Shown here: piece after piece, positions 11,222-20,984 of the stretch
Position numbering within the stretch: position 1 is the stretch's first letter
Layout: each line of letters opens with the position of its first letter
Source of the DNA: Rhineura floridana
Taxonomy: Eukaryota; Chordata; Lepidosauria; Squamata; Rhineuridae
Length of the DNA stretch: 64,000 nucleotides
Assembly (NCBI RefSeq): GCF_030035675.1
Contig: NC_084480.1
Location: forward strand, 2,021,501 to 2,085,500
Direction: 5' to 3'
Position numbers and translations under genes: made by a program
Notes under the pieces: generated by a model
What the model was told of the DNA's origin: nothing
What the model saw: the letters and a program-made list of their open reading frames with translations, nothing else
Database searches by the model: none

Positions 11222-11418
11222 GGAACATCGGAGGCTGCCTTATACCAAATCAGACCCTTCTCCATCTAGCTCAGTACTGCCTGCACTGACTGGCAGCTGC
11301 ACTCCAGGGTTTCAGGCAGGGATCTCTCCCAGCCCTGCCTGGAGATGCCGGTGGGGATTGAACCTGGGGCCTTCTGCATGCCAGGCAGATGCTCTGCCCC
11401 TGAGCTATGGTCGTTCCA
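11222..11418 (-). mobile_element. tRNA-derived SINE
   Basis: Complete minus-strand copy: the head at 11418 reads like a tRNA (GAGCTATGG reversed to a GCTCAG-type A box), GGGGATTGAACCTGGGGCC is the B-box region, and the tail is the GGAACATCGGAGGCTGCC side. Confidence 0.75.
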
Positions 11419-11734
11419 CCTCTGGGCTGGAGTAGCATCCTGGTGCTCAGCTCAGTGCAGGTAGGTCCTGGGGGGATCTGGGATGTTGGAGAAGCCATTG
11501 GGGTTTCTACTATGGGGCATGGGCCCAGGTAAGTGGCAGGATGAGGAAACAGGGAGGGCAGGAGTAGGGAGGTAAGAAAGTATCATTTTCTTCCACCTTG
11601 CATTTGTCGCATGCAGTGATTACATAAATCAGGTAGCCCTTTTTTTGTAATGTTATTCCACGCCATTCATTTCAGTACAAAGGAAACACAATGCAACCGG
11701 GGTGGGGGGAGAGACACACAATCAGTTACACATC

Positions 11735-12346
11735 ATTTGTGGCCTGAAAACAATTGGAGGGAGAAACATCAATAATTTAAGATATGCAGACGATACCATA
11801 CTACTAGCAGAAACCAGGAATGATTTGAAACGAATGCTGATGAAAGTTAAAGAGGAAAGCACAAAAGCAGGACTACAGCTGAACGTCAAGAAGATTAAAG
11901 TAATGACAACAGAAGATTTATGTAACTTCAAAGTTGATAATGAGGACATTGAACTTGTCACTTTATCAATACCTCAGCACAGTCATTAACCAAAATGGAG
12001 ACAATAGTCAAGAAATCAGAAGAAGGCTAGGACTGGGGAGGGCAGTTATGAGAGAACTAGAAAAGGTCCTCAAATGCAAAGATGTTTCACTGAACACTAA
12101 AGTCAGGATCATTCAGACCATGGTATTCCCAATCTCTGTATGGATGTGAAAGTTGGACAGTAAAAAAAGCGGATAAGAGAAAAATCAACTCCTTTGAAAT
12201 GTGGTGTTGGAGGAGAGCTTTGTGCATACCATGGACTGCAAAAAAGGCAAATAATTGGGTGTTAGAACAAATTAAACCAGAACTGTCACTAGAAGCTAAA
12301 ATGATGAAACTGAGTTTATCATACTTTGGATGCATCATGAGAAGAC
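11735..12346 (+). mobile_element. BovB (RTE) LINE, left part
   Basis: Decayed RT C-terminal region: INNLRYADDTILLAETRNDL, LMKVKEESTKAGLQLNVKK and FEMWCWRRALCIPWTAKKA match BovB ORF2. Frameshifts lie between these blocks (frames change near 11980 and 12150). The copia element interrupts it right after the stretch encoding YFGCIMRR. Confidence 0.85.
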
Positions 12347-12659
12347 TGTTGGTCAGTGACGCAGGTTGTGAGACTCACAGACAATGTTTTTAGCAGAGAG
12401 AGAGAAACCTGAAGCAGAAGGGTTAAGCTGTGAGAACAGAGTTCCAGACAATCAAGGTCAGTGTGGCTGGCTGAGAGTGTGATAAGGTGGGAACTGGCAG
12501 GATCTCAGAGTGGGGGAAGAAATGTCAATGGAGAGAGATGTCTCTAATGTCTTTGCCTAGTAAAGACTCTTACATGAAACTTGCCTGGCCTGTCTTATTC
12601 CTGTTCTAAACGGCTTTTGGATTCAAACCACGTCTGACCTACACACGCAATCGCCAACA
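12347..12659 (+). repeat. 5' LTR of the copia element
   Basis: 313 bp, TG...CA ended, same length and apparently the same sequence as the 3' LTR, and preceded by AAGAC. Confidence 0.93.
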
Positions 12660-12660
12660 G

Positions 12661-12675
12661 GGGTTATGGGCCCAG
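12661..12675 (+). promoter_or_regulatory. Primer-binding site, half initiator-Met tRNA type
   Basis: 15 bases one nucleotide inside the 5' LTR, complementary to the anticodon stem-loop of vertebrate initiator Met tRNA as I remember it, rather than to the tRNA 3' end. This is characteristic of some Ty1/copia elements. Confidence 0.75.
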
Positions 12676-12707
12676 ATTATCAGGCGTGGTAGCAGGTTCG
12701 AGAGCCG

Positions 12708-15700
12708 GTGAAGTGGCGTTGTTGCAAAGAGAAACAAAGCGCAAGTGAGAGGCAAGTAAGAGTGGGCAACATGGCTGTAAATCTGTCTTCCGGGATGGCG
12801 ATGGAGAGGCTGAATGCTGTAAACTACTCCAGCTGGAAATGGAGAATGAGAGCTGTTCTGATTAAAGAGGATTTGAATGATGTCGTGGAAAAACCCCCTC
12901 CGGCAGCTCCTTCAGCAGCGTGGCTGAAGAAAGACGAGAAAGCGAAGGCTTTTATTACTCTAGGGCTATCAGATTCACAACTGTTGCTGGTGAGTAATGA
13001 GCCGACTGCTAATCAGATGTGGGAAAAGTTAAGAGCCGCGCATGTACAGCAAACTGCGGGAAGCAGGCTGTGTTTAGCACGGAAGCTATATCAGATGCGT
13101 TTTACAGATGAAGTGACTATGGAAGAGCATTTGGCTGAATTTCGTAGATTAAATGCTGAGCTGCAAGATCGAGGCGTTCATCATAATGACTTGCAGATGG
13201 TTTATCTCCTGTTATCTCCATTTGATCAAAAATGGGACGTGCTGGTCTCTGGTCTGGAAAGTCAACCAGACGGGACTCTAACTTTGGACTTTGTGGAACA
13301 GAAACTTCAACAAGAGTGGTATAGGAGACAAGAGAATAAGAAAACAGAATTAAAAGAGGCTGAGACTGTGTCTGTACAAAAACAAAATCAAAGAAGCAGG
13401 GAAGAGACTAAAACATGTTATTTTTGTGGATCACGTGGGCATATACAGAGACATTGTTTAAAGAAGAGGAATTACAGAAACTTTGAAAGTCAGAGAGCAA
13501 GCGTGAACTTTGTTTCTAAGGAGAGCAATAAACTGATTAACTCTAAATGGCTTCTTGACAGTGGAGCGTCTAATTGCCTAATCACAGACTCTAGTTTATT
13601 TTACACTTCAAAGCCGACGCAGGAGAAGCTTTATCTGGCTGACGGATCAACTCAGGACGCGGCTGCGAGAGGAACACTGAAGATGGGTAATTTGGGAATT
13701 TTAACAGATGTATTATTGATTTCTGGTTTAAAATATAACATTCTATCAGTGAGAAAATTGGCTCAAATAGGTTGTAAAGTTACATTTGAAGGGGATAAAT
13801 GTTTTGTGAGAAAAGATGGTGAAATATGCATGCAAGGGAAATTACAGAACAATATGTTTATGGTTGAGTGCAAGCTTGATAAAGACATGTGTGCTTGGAT
13901 AGCAGTAAATAAAGAGAAACATGATAATTGTGTCCATGAATGGCACAGAAAACTAGCACACACCCATTTTCAAAAGATACAAAACACCCCAAAATATAGT
14001 CAAGATTTGAAGTTAAAACACTGTGAGCATGTGGATGAGTGTGAGGTATGTTATAAAACAAAAATGACTGTAAATCCAGTAAATAAGAGCTGTGAAAGCA
14101 CGACTACAGAACCCTATCAGCTCATACATGTGGATTTAGCTGGACCTTTTCAGTGCTCAAAAGGTGGAGCAAGGTTTTATTTAGTGATTGTGGATGATTT
14201 CTCCAGATTTACACATGTGTTCTTATTGAAAAAGAAAAGTGATGCAGAAGAGAAATTAAAGGCATTCATACAGAGAACAGAAACACAACATGGGGTTGTT
14301 ATCAAAAATATCAGATCAGATAGAGGTGGTGAATTTACCAGTAATTCATTTCAAACATATTTGGAAAAGAAGGGGATAATTCAAAGTCTAACTGCTCCCT
14401 TCAGCCCATCATCCAACGGAACAGCAGAGAGGAGGAACCGGTCATTGCAGGATTCATTGAGAGCAATGCTAGCAGATGCTGATATGAATAACACTTATTG
14501 GGGTGAATGTATTCTGTACACTGTTTATATTCAGAACCGCCTAATGCACAGAACAATAGGCATGTCTCCCTATGAGAAACTGACTGGAAGAAAACCCAGG
14601 GTGAAACACATAGAACGTTTTGGGGCAAAATGCTGGGTACATGTTGTAAAACACTCAAGAGCACAAGCAGGACGCATTTTGGGATTTCAGAATTCATATT
14701 ACAGAGTTTGGTTGCCTGAGAAACAACAAGTAGTGTTAAGCAGAAACATAAAGGTGATAGATAAACCTTGGAGAGACAGTCAAACAGTGATTCTAGAGAG
14801 TGAAAACAAACAGGAAGCTGCTGATGTTCCTTTCGGGCAGCAAATTCCATTAAAAACTGCATTAAAAGATTTAATTCATAGTGGCAAACGTACTGTTAAA
14901 AGACTGAGAGGTGAAGACATAACAACACATGATACAGAAATACCAAGTACTAGTGGTGCTGGTCCGAGTAAAATTGAGAGTGAAGAAGAAATGGAAATAG
15001 ATAATGTCAGGAAATCAGAGAGAAAAACGAAAGGTCAACCTCCTCAGAGATTTGCATTTAATGTTACACAACAGAATAATGAAACATTAATGTTCATTAA
15101 TGACCTAGAATTAGGAGTGAGCAGTGAAGTGGCCAAGTTTGCTGATGACACTAAATTGTTCAGGGTTGTTAAAACAAAAAGGGATTGCGAAGAGCTCCAA
15201 AAAGACCTCTCCAAACTGAGTGAATGGGCAGAAAAATGGCAAATGCAATTCAATATAAACAAGTGTAAAATTATGCATATTGGAGCAAAAAATCTTAATT
15301 TCACATATACACTCATGGGGTCTGAACTGGGAGTGACCGACCAGGAGAGAGACCTCGGGGTTGTAGTGGACAGCACGATGAAAATGTCGACCCAGTGTGC
15401 GGCAGCTGTGAAAAAGGCAAATTCCATGCTAGCGATAATTAGGAAAGGTATTGAAAATAAAACAGCCGATATCATAATGCCGTTGTATAAATCTATGGTG
15501 CGGCCGCATTTGGAATACTGTGTACAGTTCTGGTCGCCTCATCTCAAAAAGGATATTCTAGAGTTGGAAAAGGTTCAGAAGAGGGCAACCAGAATGATCA
15601 AGGGGATGGAGCGACTCCCTTACGAGGAAAGGTTGCAGCATTTGGGGCTTTTTAGTTTAGAGAAAAGGCGGGTCAGAGGAGACATGATAGAAGTGTATAA

Positions 15701-15953
15701 AATTATGCATGGCATTGAGAAAGTGGATAGAGAAAAGTTCTTCTCCCTCTCTCATAATACTAGAACTCGTGGACATTCAAAGAAGCTGAATGTTGGAAGA
15801 TTCAGGACAGACAAAAGGAAGTACTTTTTTACTCAGCGCATAGTTAAACTATGGAATTTGCTCCCACAAGATGCAGTAATGGCCACCAGCTTGGACGGCT
15901 TTAAAAGAAGATTAGACAAATTCATGGAGGACAGGGCTATCAATGGCTACTAG
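12708..15953 (+). CDS. Chimeric open frame: copia Gag-protease-integrase running into CR1 RT
   Basis: One 1081-codon frame without a stop. The Gag part starts either at 12708 or at the internal Met near 12771 (MAVNLSSGMAMERLNAVNYS), which suits copia Gag better. It continues through zinc knuckle, protease and integrase. From about 15088 the protein is no longer copia: FADDTKLF, MVRPHLEYCVQFWSPH and LGLFSLEKRRVRGDM are from the C-terminal half of a CR1-clade LINE reverse transcriptase, up to the LINE's own stop at 15951. Translation in the animal is not shown. The element is a fossil and the fusion may be accidental. Confidence 0.85.
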   Translation: MKWRCCKEKQSASERQVRVGNMAVNLSSGMAMERLNAVNYSSWKWRMRAVLIKEDLNDVVEKPPPAAPSAAWLKKDEKAKAFITLGLSDSQLLLVSNEPTANQMWEKLRAAHVQQTAGSRLCLARKLYQMRFTDEVTMEEHLAEFRRLNAELQDRGVHHNDLQMVYLLLSPFDQKWDVLVSGLESQPDGTLTLDFVEQKLQQEWYRRQENKKTELKEAETVSVQKQNQRSREETKTCYFCGSRGHIQRHCLKKRNYRNFESQRASVNFVSKESNKLINSKWLLDSGASNCLITDSSLFYTSKPTQEKLYLADGSTQDAAARGTLKMGNLGILTDVLLISGLKYNILSVRKLAQIGCKVTFEGDKCFVRKDGEICMQGKLQNNMFMVECKLDKDMCAWIAVNKEKHDNCVHEWHRKLAHTHFQKIQNTPKYSQDLKLKHCEHVDECEVCYKTKMTVNPVNKSCESTTTEPYQLIHVDLAGPFQCSKGGARFYLVIVDDFSRFTHVFLLKKKSDAEEKLKAFIQRTETQHGVVIKNIRSDRGGEFTSNSFQTYLEKKGIIQSLTAPFSPSSNGTAERRNRSLQDSLRAMLADADMNNTYWGECILYTVYIQNRLMHRTIGMSPYEKLTGRKPRVKHIERFGAKCWVHVVKHSRAQAGRILGFQNSYYRVWLPEKQQVVLSRNIKVIDKPWRDSQTVILESENKQEAADVPFGQQIPLKTALKDLIHSGKRTVKRLRGEDITTHDTEIPSTSGAGPSKIESEEEMEIDNVRKSERKTKGQPPQRFAFNVTQQNNETLMFINDLELGVSSEVAKFADDTKLFRVVKTKRDCEELQKDLSKLSEWAEKWQMQFNINKCKIMHIGAKNLNFTYTLMGSELGVTDQERDLGVVVDSTMKMSTQCAAAVKKANSMLAIIRKGIENKTADIIMPLYKSMVRPHLEYCVQFWSPHLKKDILELEKVQKRATRMIKGMERLPYEERLQHLGLFSLEKRRVRGDMIEVYKIMHGIEKVDREKFFSLSHNTRTRGHSKKLNVGRFRTDKRKYFFTQRIVKLWNLLPQDAVMATSLDGFKRRLDKFMEDRAINGY

Positions 15954-16170
15954 CTGTGATGGCTGTGCTCTGCCACCCTAGTCAGAGGCAGCATGCTTCT
16001 GAAAACCAGTTGCTGGAAGCCTCAGGAGGGGAGAGTGTTCTTGCACTCGGGTCCTGCTTGCGGGCTTCCCCCAGGCACCTGGTTGGCCACTGTGAGAACA
16101 GGATGCTGGACTAGATGGGCCACTGGCCTGATCCAGCAGGCTCTTCTTATGTTCTTATGTTCTTATGTTT
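15088..16170 (+). mobile_element. CR1-clade LINE fragment inside the copia element
   Basis: 5'-truncated CR1: RT C-terminal frame (FADDTKLF... to stop at 15951) followed by a 3' UTR ending in repeated TTCTTATG octamers near 16145-16168, the CR1 hallmark. The left edge is judged from where copia-like protein stops; I found no clear target duplication. Confidence 0.85.
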
Positions 16171-16464
16171 AACAGATACAATTCCAGTAGAATGGGAAAA
16201 AGAGGGACCAATAGATAAAGAAACAATGGATCTAATGTGGAAGTTTTGTGTTGAAGAATGAAATGTAAATGTATCATCAAATAAAAGCAAACATGAATCT
16301 GTGAAACTTGTGTAAGTAAAGAATAAAGAGAAACTGAACTGAAACTGTAAATAGAAACTGTAAGAAACCATGTACTGAAATGTATTTGTAATGAAAAGTT
16401 AATGTTGTAGAAATGTAATAATTGAAACATGAAGTTTTGTAGTCTGTAAGTCTCAGGTGGGGGC

Positions 16465-16777
16465 TGTTGGTCAGTGACGCAGGTTGTGAGACTCACAGAC
16501 AATGTTTTTAGCAGAGAGAGAGAAACCTGAAGCAGAAGGGTTAAGCTGTGAGAACAGAGTTCCAGACAATCAAGGTCAGTGTGGCTGGCTGAGAGTGTGA
16601 TAAGGTGGGAACTGGCAGGATCTCAGAGTGGGGGAAGAAATGTCAATGGAGAGAGATGTCTCTAATGTCTTTGCCTAGTAAAGACTCTTACATGAAACTT
16701 GCCTGGCCTGTCTTATTCCTGTTCTAAACGGCTTTTGGATTCAAACCACGTCTGACCTACACACGCAATCGCCAACA
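16465..16777 (+). repeat. 3' LTR of the copia element
   Basis: 313 bp, preceded by the purine-rich AGGTGGGGGC and followed by the AAGAC target duplicate. Confidence 0.93.
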
Positions 16778-16782
16778 AAGAC

Positions 16783-16998
16783 ATGATTCACTAGGAAAGA
16801 CAAGAATGCTGGGAAAAACAGAAGGGAGTAGAAAAAGAGGAATAACAAACAAGAGATGGATTGATTCCCTAAAGGAAGCCACAGACCTGAACTTACAAGA
16901 TCTGAACAGGGTGGTTTGCGATAGATGCTCTTGGAGGTCGCTGATTCATAGGGTCGCCATAAGTCGTTATCGACTTGAAGGCACGTAACAACAAAGTC
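16783..16998 (+). mobile_element. BovB (RTE) LINE, right part
   Basis: Continuation of the BovB at 11735-12346 on the other side of the copia element. It encodes RWIDSLKEATDLNLQDLNR and ends with the BovB 3' tail (GGTCGCCATAAGTCGTTATC), which is also the tail of the local SINEs. Confidence 0.85.
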
Positions 16999-18444
16999 AA
17001 AAGTGAATGCAGAAATTCACACTAAAATCTGACAAATTTTCATAAGGATATTTTTTTTAAAAAAAGAAACTCGCAGATTACTGCAAAAATGTGGGGAACT
17101 GAATTTAACACTGGAAAAATGAGAAATCGTGAGAAACTAAAACTGACAGATTAGTCTTCCCCAGTTCTGTCTAGAGCACAGCTTGCACTCCTGAGCTGAG
17201 AGTGTCTTTTGGGTCATCTGAGACTTCATTTGGGAGTTTGCCAACTCAAGCATCCCCTTGTACCAAGGTAAGCCATTGGTGCACCTGGTCAAGTACTGCC
17301 TTGACTGCAGTGTCTCTTGAAGGCTTGTTGCAGCCCTGATGAATACCTGTGGTCCTTTTGGCTTGAAAATAAACCAGAGACCTTTTGCAGGCAAAGCAAA
17401 AGCTCTACCAGCAAGTGATGGGCCTTCTGTGAAAAACTCTTTTTTGCTCTAACATGAGGCCAGTCAGTGGGTCCTCCATCTAGCCCCCTTCTGGCTATTC
17501 ACCAGGATCTCCTCTAGCAAAGGGTCTCCTCCTGCCCTGCTACCAAAGGCCCTGGGGACCTCCACAGGCAAAACAGGTGTGCCCTTCCCTCCCCCCCCCA
17601 GCTCTGGGCCATCTGCATCCAGTCCCTGCTCTGCTTCTGGGGCAAAACTTTGGGTCACACTGAGCCCGACTCTTTTCATACTTTCAGAAACACAAGAATC
17701 TGAACATTAGAATGATCAACCTCTTTTCACAAGGAGCCTGGCAACATTTTCAGGAAGGGGCAAGAACCCCAAAAGCACCTCTGTCAGATTCTCAGGTGTT
17801 GGCAGACAAGATTTACACGAGGGTTTGTCCCAGCTGCCTTTCTGGAAATTGTTCTGTAGTTTTGTTTTCCCAGCCAGCTCTCAACTGGATGGTTTAAGTT
17901 AACAGGCCAGCAGAACAGGGAGTAGATCTCCACCAACCCCCAGGCAGAGCCTTCCCTTGAGTTACAGAGGTGGCAGGAGGGGGAACGGTCAAGAGGCAGA
18001 GAAGTGTTTGGGGCTGGGGGAAGCCACGCCAGGGGGCTTTCCAATGCAAGCACAGAGAGAGAGAGTGCAAGTGGGAACCACCCTTCAAGATGCTGGCCTC
18101 CACGAGATCTGCTGGCCAACTCTTTGCAAGCCTCTCACCCCCCCCTTTGGGGACTTGGGGCCTGCAGGCTGCTTGTTCCACGCCCGCCAACACTCCAGCT
18201 TGCCCCAGTCAGGGCTTCTCTCCATCTCAGTGACAGCAGCCGCCCCTCGCTCCTGGAAGGGCAGAGTTGTTCAGGGAGTCTTAACGCTCAAAATAGGGGA
18301 GCCCTTCCCCATGTTGCTCCTTTGGACAGCTTGTGCGAAGGAGACAGGGACTCTCACCCCAAGGGATGTCAGAGGACTCCAGCAAAAAGGGAAACGGGAG
18401 CAGAAACGGCCAATGGGCTTCCCTTGCTCTCCTGTCTCCAGAAC
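16999..18444. other. No gene recognised
   Basis: The longest open frame (216 codons at 17957-18607) crosses into antisense BovB and has no recognisable domain, so I read it as chance. Confidence 0.5.
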
Positions 18445-18690
18445 AGAAATCCATCCAGCCTTCACATCTCCTTCATCTTGGTCCAATCCCGCTTTCCATA
18501 TGATATGTTCTGTGTATAGATTAAACAAACAGGGTGATAAAATACACCCCTGTCTCACACCCTTTCCAAATGGGAACCAGTTTCTCCATATTCTGTCCTT
18601 ACAGTAGCCTCTTGTCCAGAGTATAGGTTGCGCATCAGGACAATCAGATGCTGTGGCACCCTCATTTCTTTTAAGGCATTCCATAGTTCC
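18445..18690 (-). mobile_element. BovB LINE, antisense, downstream part
   Basis: On the minus strand, VLMRNLYSGQEATVRTE is followed, after a one-base frame change, by FGKGVRQGCILSPCLFNLYT: the BovB RT core. It is separated from its upstream half (20214-20600) by an L2. Confidence 0.85.
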
Positions 18691-20213
18691 TGGATGAAAC
18701 GGATTATCTAGATCCATTTCAGTCTGGTTTCAGACCTGGTTATGGGGCGGAGACGGCTTTGGTCGCCTTGGTGGATGACCTATGCAGAGAACTGGACAGG
18801 GGGAGTGTGTCCCTGTTGGTTCTGTTGGACCTCTCAGCGGCTTTCGATACCATCGACCATGGTATCCTTCTGGGTCGCCTTACCAGGATGGGACTTGGGG
18901 GCACCATTTTACGATGGCTCCGTTGGTTCCTGGAGGGGCGAACCCAAAAGGTGGTGCTGGGGGATTCCTGTTCGACTCCTTGGCAGTTGGCCTGTGGGGT
19001 CCCTCAGGGTTCAGTTCTGTCCCCCATGCTATTTAATATCTACATGAAACCGCTGGGAGAGGTTGTCCGGAGGTTTGGGGTTCGGTGCCATCAGTATGCA
19101 GATGACACCCAACTCTACTTCTCCTTTCCACCTAATTCCGAGGAAACTGTATCGGTTCTAAACCAGTGTCTGATAGCAGTGGTGGACTGGATGAGAGTGA
19201 ACAAGCTGAAGCTTAATCCAGACAAGACAGAGGTGCTCCTGGTCAGTCAAAAGGTGGATCAGGGAATAGGGCTTCAGCCTGTGCTGGATGGGGTTACACT
19301 CCCCCTTAAGATGCAGGTTCGCAGTTTGGGTGTGCTCCTGGACTCAGCCTTAAACCTGGAGGCCCAGGTTTCTGCAGTGGCCAGGAATGCTTTTGCACAG
19401 TTAAAACTAGTGCGCCAACTGCGCCCGTTCCTGGAGTCGTCTGATCTGGCTATGGTGACACATGCCTTAGTTACATCCCGCTTAGACTACTGTAACGCGC
19501 TCTATGTGGGGCTGCCTTTGAAGACTGTTCGGAAACTACAGTTGGTGCAATGAGCTGCAGCCAGAATGTTAACTGGGGCTGGTTACAGGGACCATACAAC
19601 TCCCCTGCTGCAACAGCTCCACTGGCTGCCAGTCTGTTTCCGGACACAATTCAAAGTGCTGGTTATGACCTATAAAGCCCTATACGGCTTAGGTCCAGGC
19701 TATCTGTCAGACCGCATCTCCCTATATGAACCTGCCCAGGCCCTGAGATCTTCAGGAGAGATCCTTCTCACGATCCCAACACCTTCACAAGTGCGACTGG
19801 TGGGGACACGAGATAGGGCCTTTTCGGTGGCTGCCCCTAGGCTCTGGAACTCCCTCCCTAGGGAGGCAAGAATGGCCTCCTCTGTGCAGTCCTTCCACTG
19901 ACAGCTAAAGACTTTTTTCTTCCAGCAGGCCTTTGGAACTGAAGGCTTTAAGGGTAGTGACTGAAGAGGATGCTGTATGTTATCGTTTTACTTGTATGCT
20001 CCTAAACTGGGTTGCAGTATTTTAAGTGTATATCTAATTGGTTTTAACATCTTAATAGTTTAATCCTGTTTTAATGCTGATTTTATATGTTTATATGTTT
20101 TATATTTTTATAGGTTCTTAATGATGTGTACTTGTTTTTATCTGGAAGCTGCCTTGAGTTCCAGTTTGGAAAAAGGGCGGGGTATAAATAAAGATAATAA
20201 TAATAATAGTTTT
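18691..20213 (+). mobile_element. L2 LINE, 5'-truncated, inserted in BovB
   Basis: RT from DLSAAFDTIDHGILLGRL through QYADDTQLYFSFP to LDYCNALYVGLPLKTVRKLQ, a TGA at 19551-19553, then HWLPVCFRTQFKVLVMTYKA and WNSLPREARMASS in the next frame. The 3' end is the usual L2 AAGGGCGGGGTATAAATAAA with an (AAT)n tail. One stop and one frame change in about 1.2 kb of frame mean moderately young. Confidence 0.9.
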
Positions 20214-20600
20214 TCATGATCTACAAAGTCAAAGGCTTTGCTGTAATCTATAAAGCACAGGGTGATTTTCTTCTGAAATTCCTTGCTCCGTTCCCTTATC
20301 CAACATATGTTTGCGATATCTCTGGTGCCTCTTCCCTTTCTAAATCCAGCTTGGCCATCTGGCATTTCTCGCTCCATATATGGTAAGCGTCTTTGTTGTA
20401 CAACCTTGAGCATTACTTTACTTGCATGGGATATTAAGGCAATAGTTCAATAATTAATGCATTCTCTGGGATCCCCTTTCTTTGGAATTGGGATGTATAT
20501 GGAACGCTTCCAGTCTGTGGGCCATTGTTTAGTTTTCCATATTTGTTGACAAATTTTCGTCAAAATTTGGACAGATTCAGTCTCAATAACTTTTGCAAGC
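20214..20600 (-). mobile_element. BovB LINE, antisense, upstream part
   Basis: The minus strand encodes IPIPKKGDPRECINY, then QAGFRKGRGTRDIANICWI and CFIDYSKAFDFVDHEKLL, RT motifs that directly precede those at 18445-18690. An L2 insertion separates the two halves. Confidence 0.85.
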
Positions 20601-20984
20601 ATTTCTTCCTAATATAATGGATTTTTGTATGTTGTTTTCACAAATATATGCATTTTAATGCACACATTTCCCCAATGTATGCATTCTTGTACTCAGTGGT
20701 TGGCTAGTGAACTTCATCACAAAATTCAGAAAAGTGTGAATTTCAAAGAATAGGTGTGTTTTGGTTTGTGTATTCGATCAAGAAGTGCAGATTAAGGAGT
20801 TTCTCATTAAAAGGAAAACAAAATTGAATTTCCTCCTTATCCCACTGAAATTGGCGGACTTGAGTTACTCATTATTTATTTAACAAAATGTATATACCGC
20901 TTGAATGTAAAGACTTCTAAGCAGTTTACAAAAAAACATTTTTTTTGCAATGACAATCTTAAATCCATTAATATCTGCACCTTG
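20601..20984. repeat. AT-rich dispersed repeat plus short LINE tail
   Basis: 20615-20700 (TATGCATTTTAATGCACACA) resembles 24660-24740 and 44810-44960. 20866-20945 (TTTAACAAAATGTATATACC) recurs at 42325-42390. Confidence 0.5.

Larger units (their letters stand above)
12347..16777 (+). mobile_element. Ty1/copia LTR retrotransposon (fossil, nested)
   Basis: Two 313-bp LTRs (12347-12659 and 16465-16777), beginning TGTTGG and ending CAACA, look identical by eye, so insertion was very recent. A perfect 5-bp target duplication AAGAC lies at 12342-12346 and 16778-16782. Just inside the 5' LTR, at 12661-12675, GGGTTATGGGCCCAG matches the complement of the anticodon arm of initiator Met tRNA, the half-tRNA priming known for Drosophila copia. 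A purine-rich tract abuts the 3' LTR. Recognisable parts, in copia order, are Gag with a CX2CX4HX4C knuckle near 13415, an aspartic protease (LLDSGAS near 13551) and an integrase (roughly 13920-14700, with DDFSRFTHVF and SPSSNGTAERRNRSLQ). The element is broken: its interior has one major interruption, a CR1 LINE piece at about 15088-16170. It sits in a BovB LINE. Confidence 0.92.

Noticed and set aside
17957-18607. 216-codon open frame
   Set aside because: It crosses into antisense BovB and shows no domain, leader or splice context.
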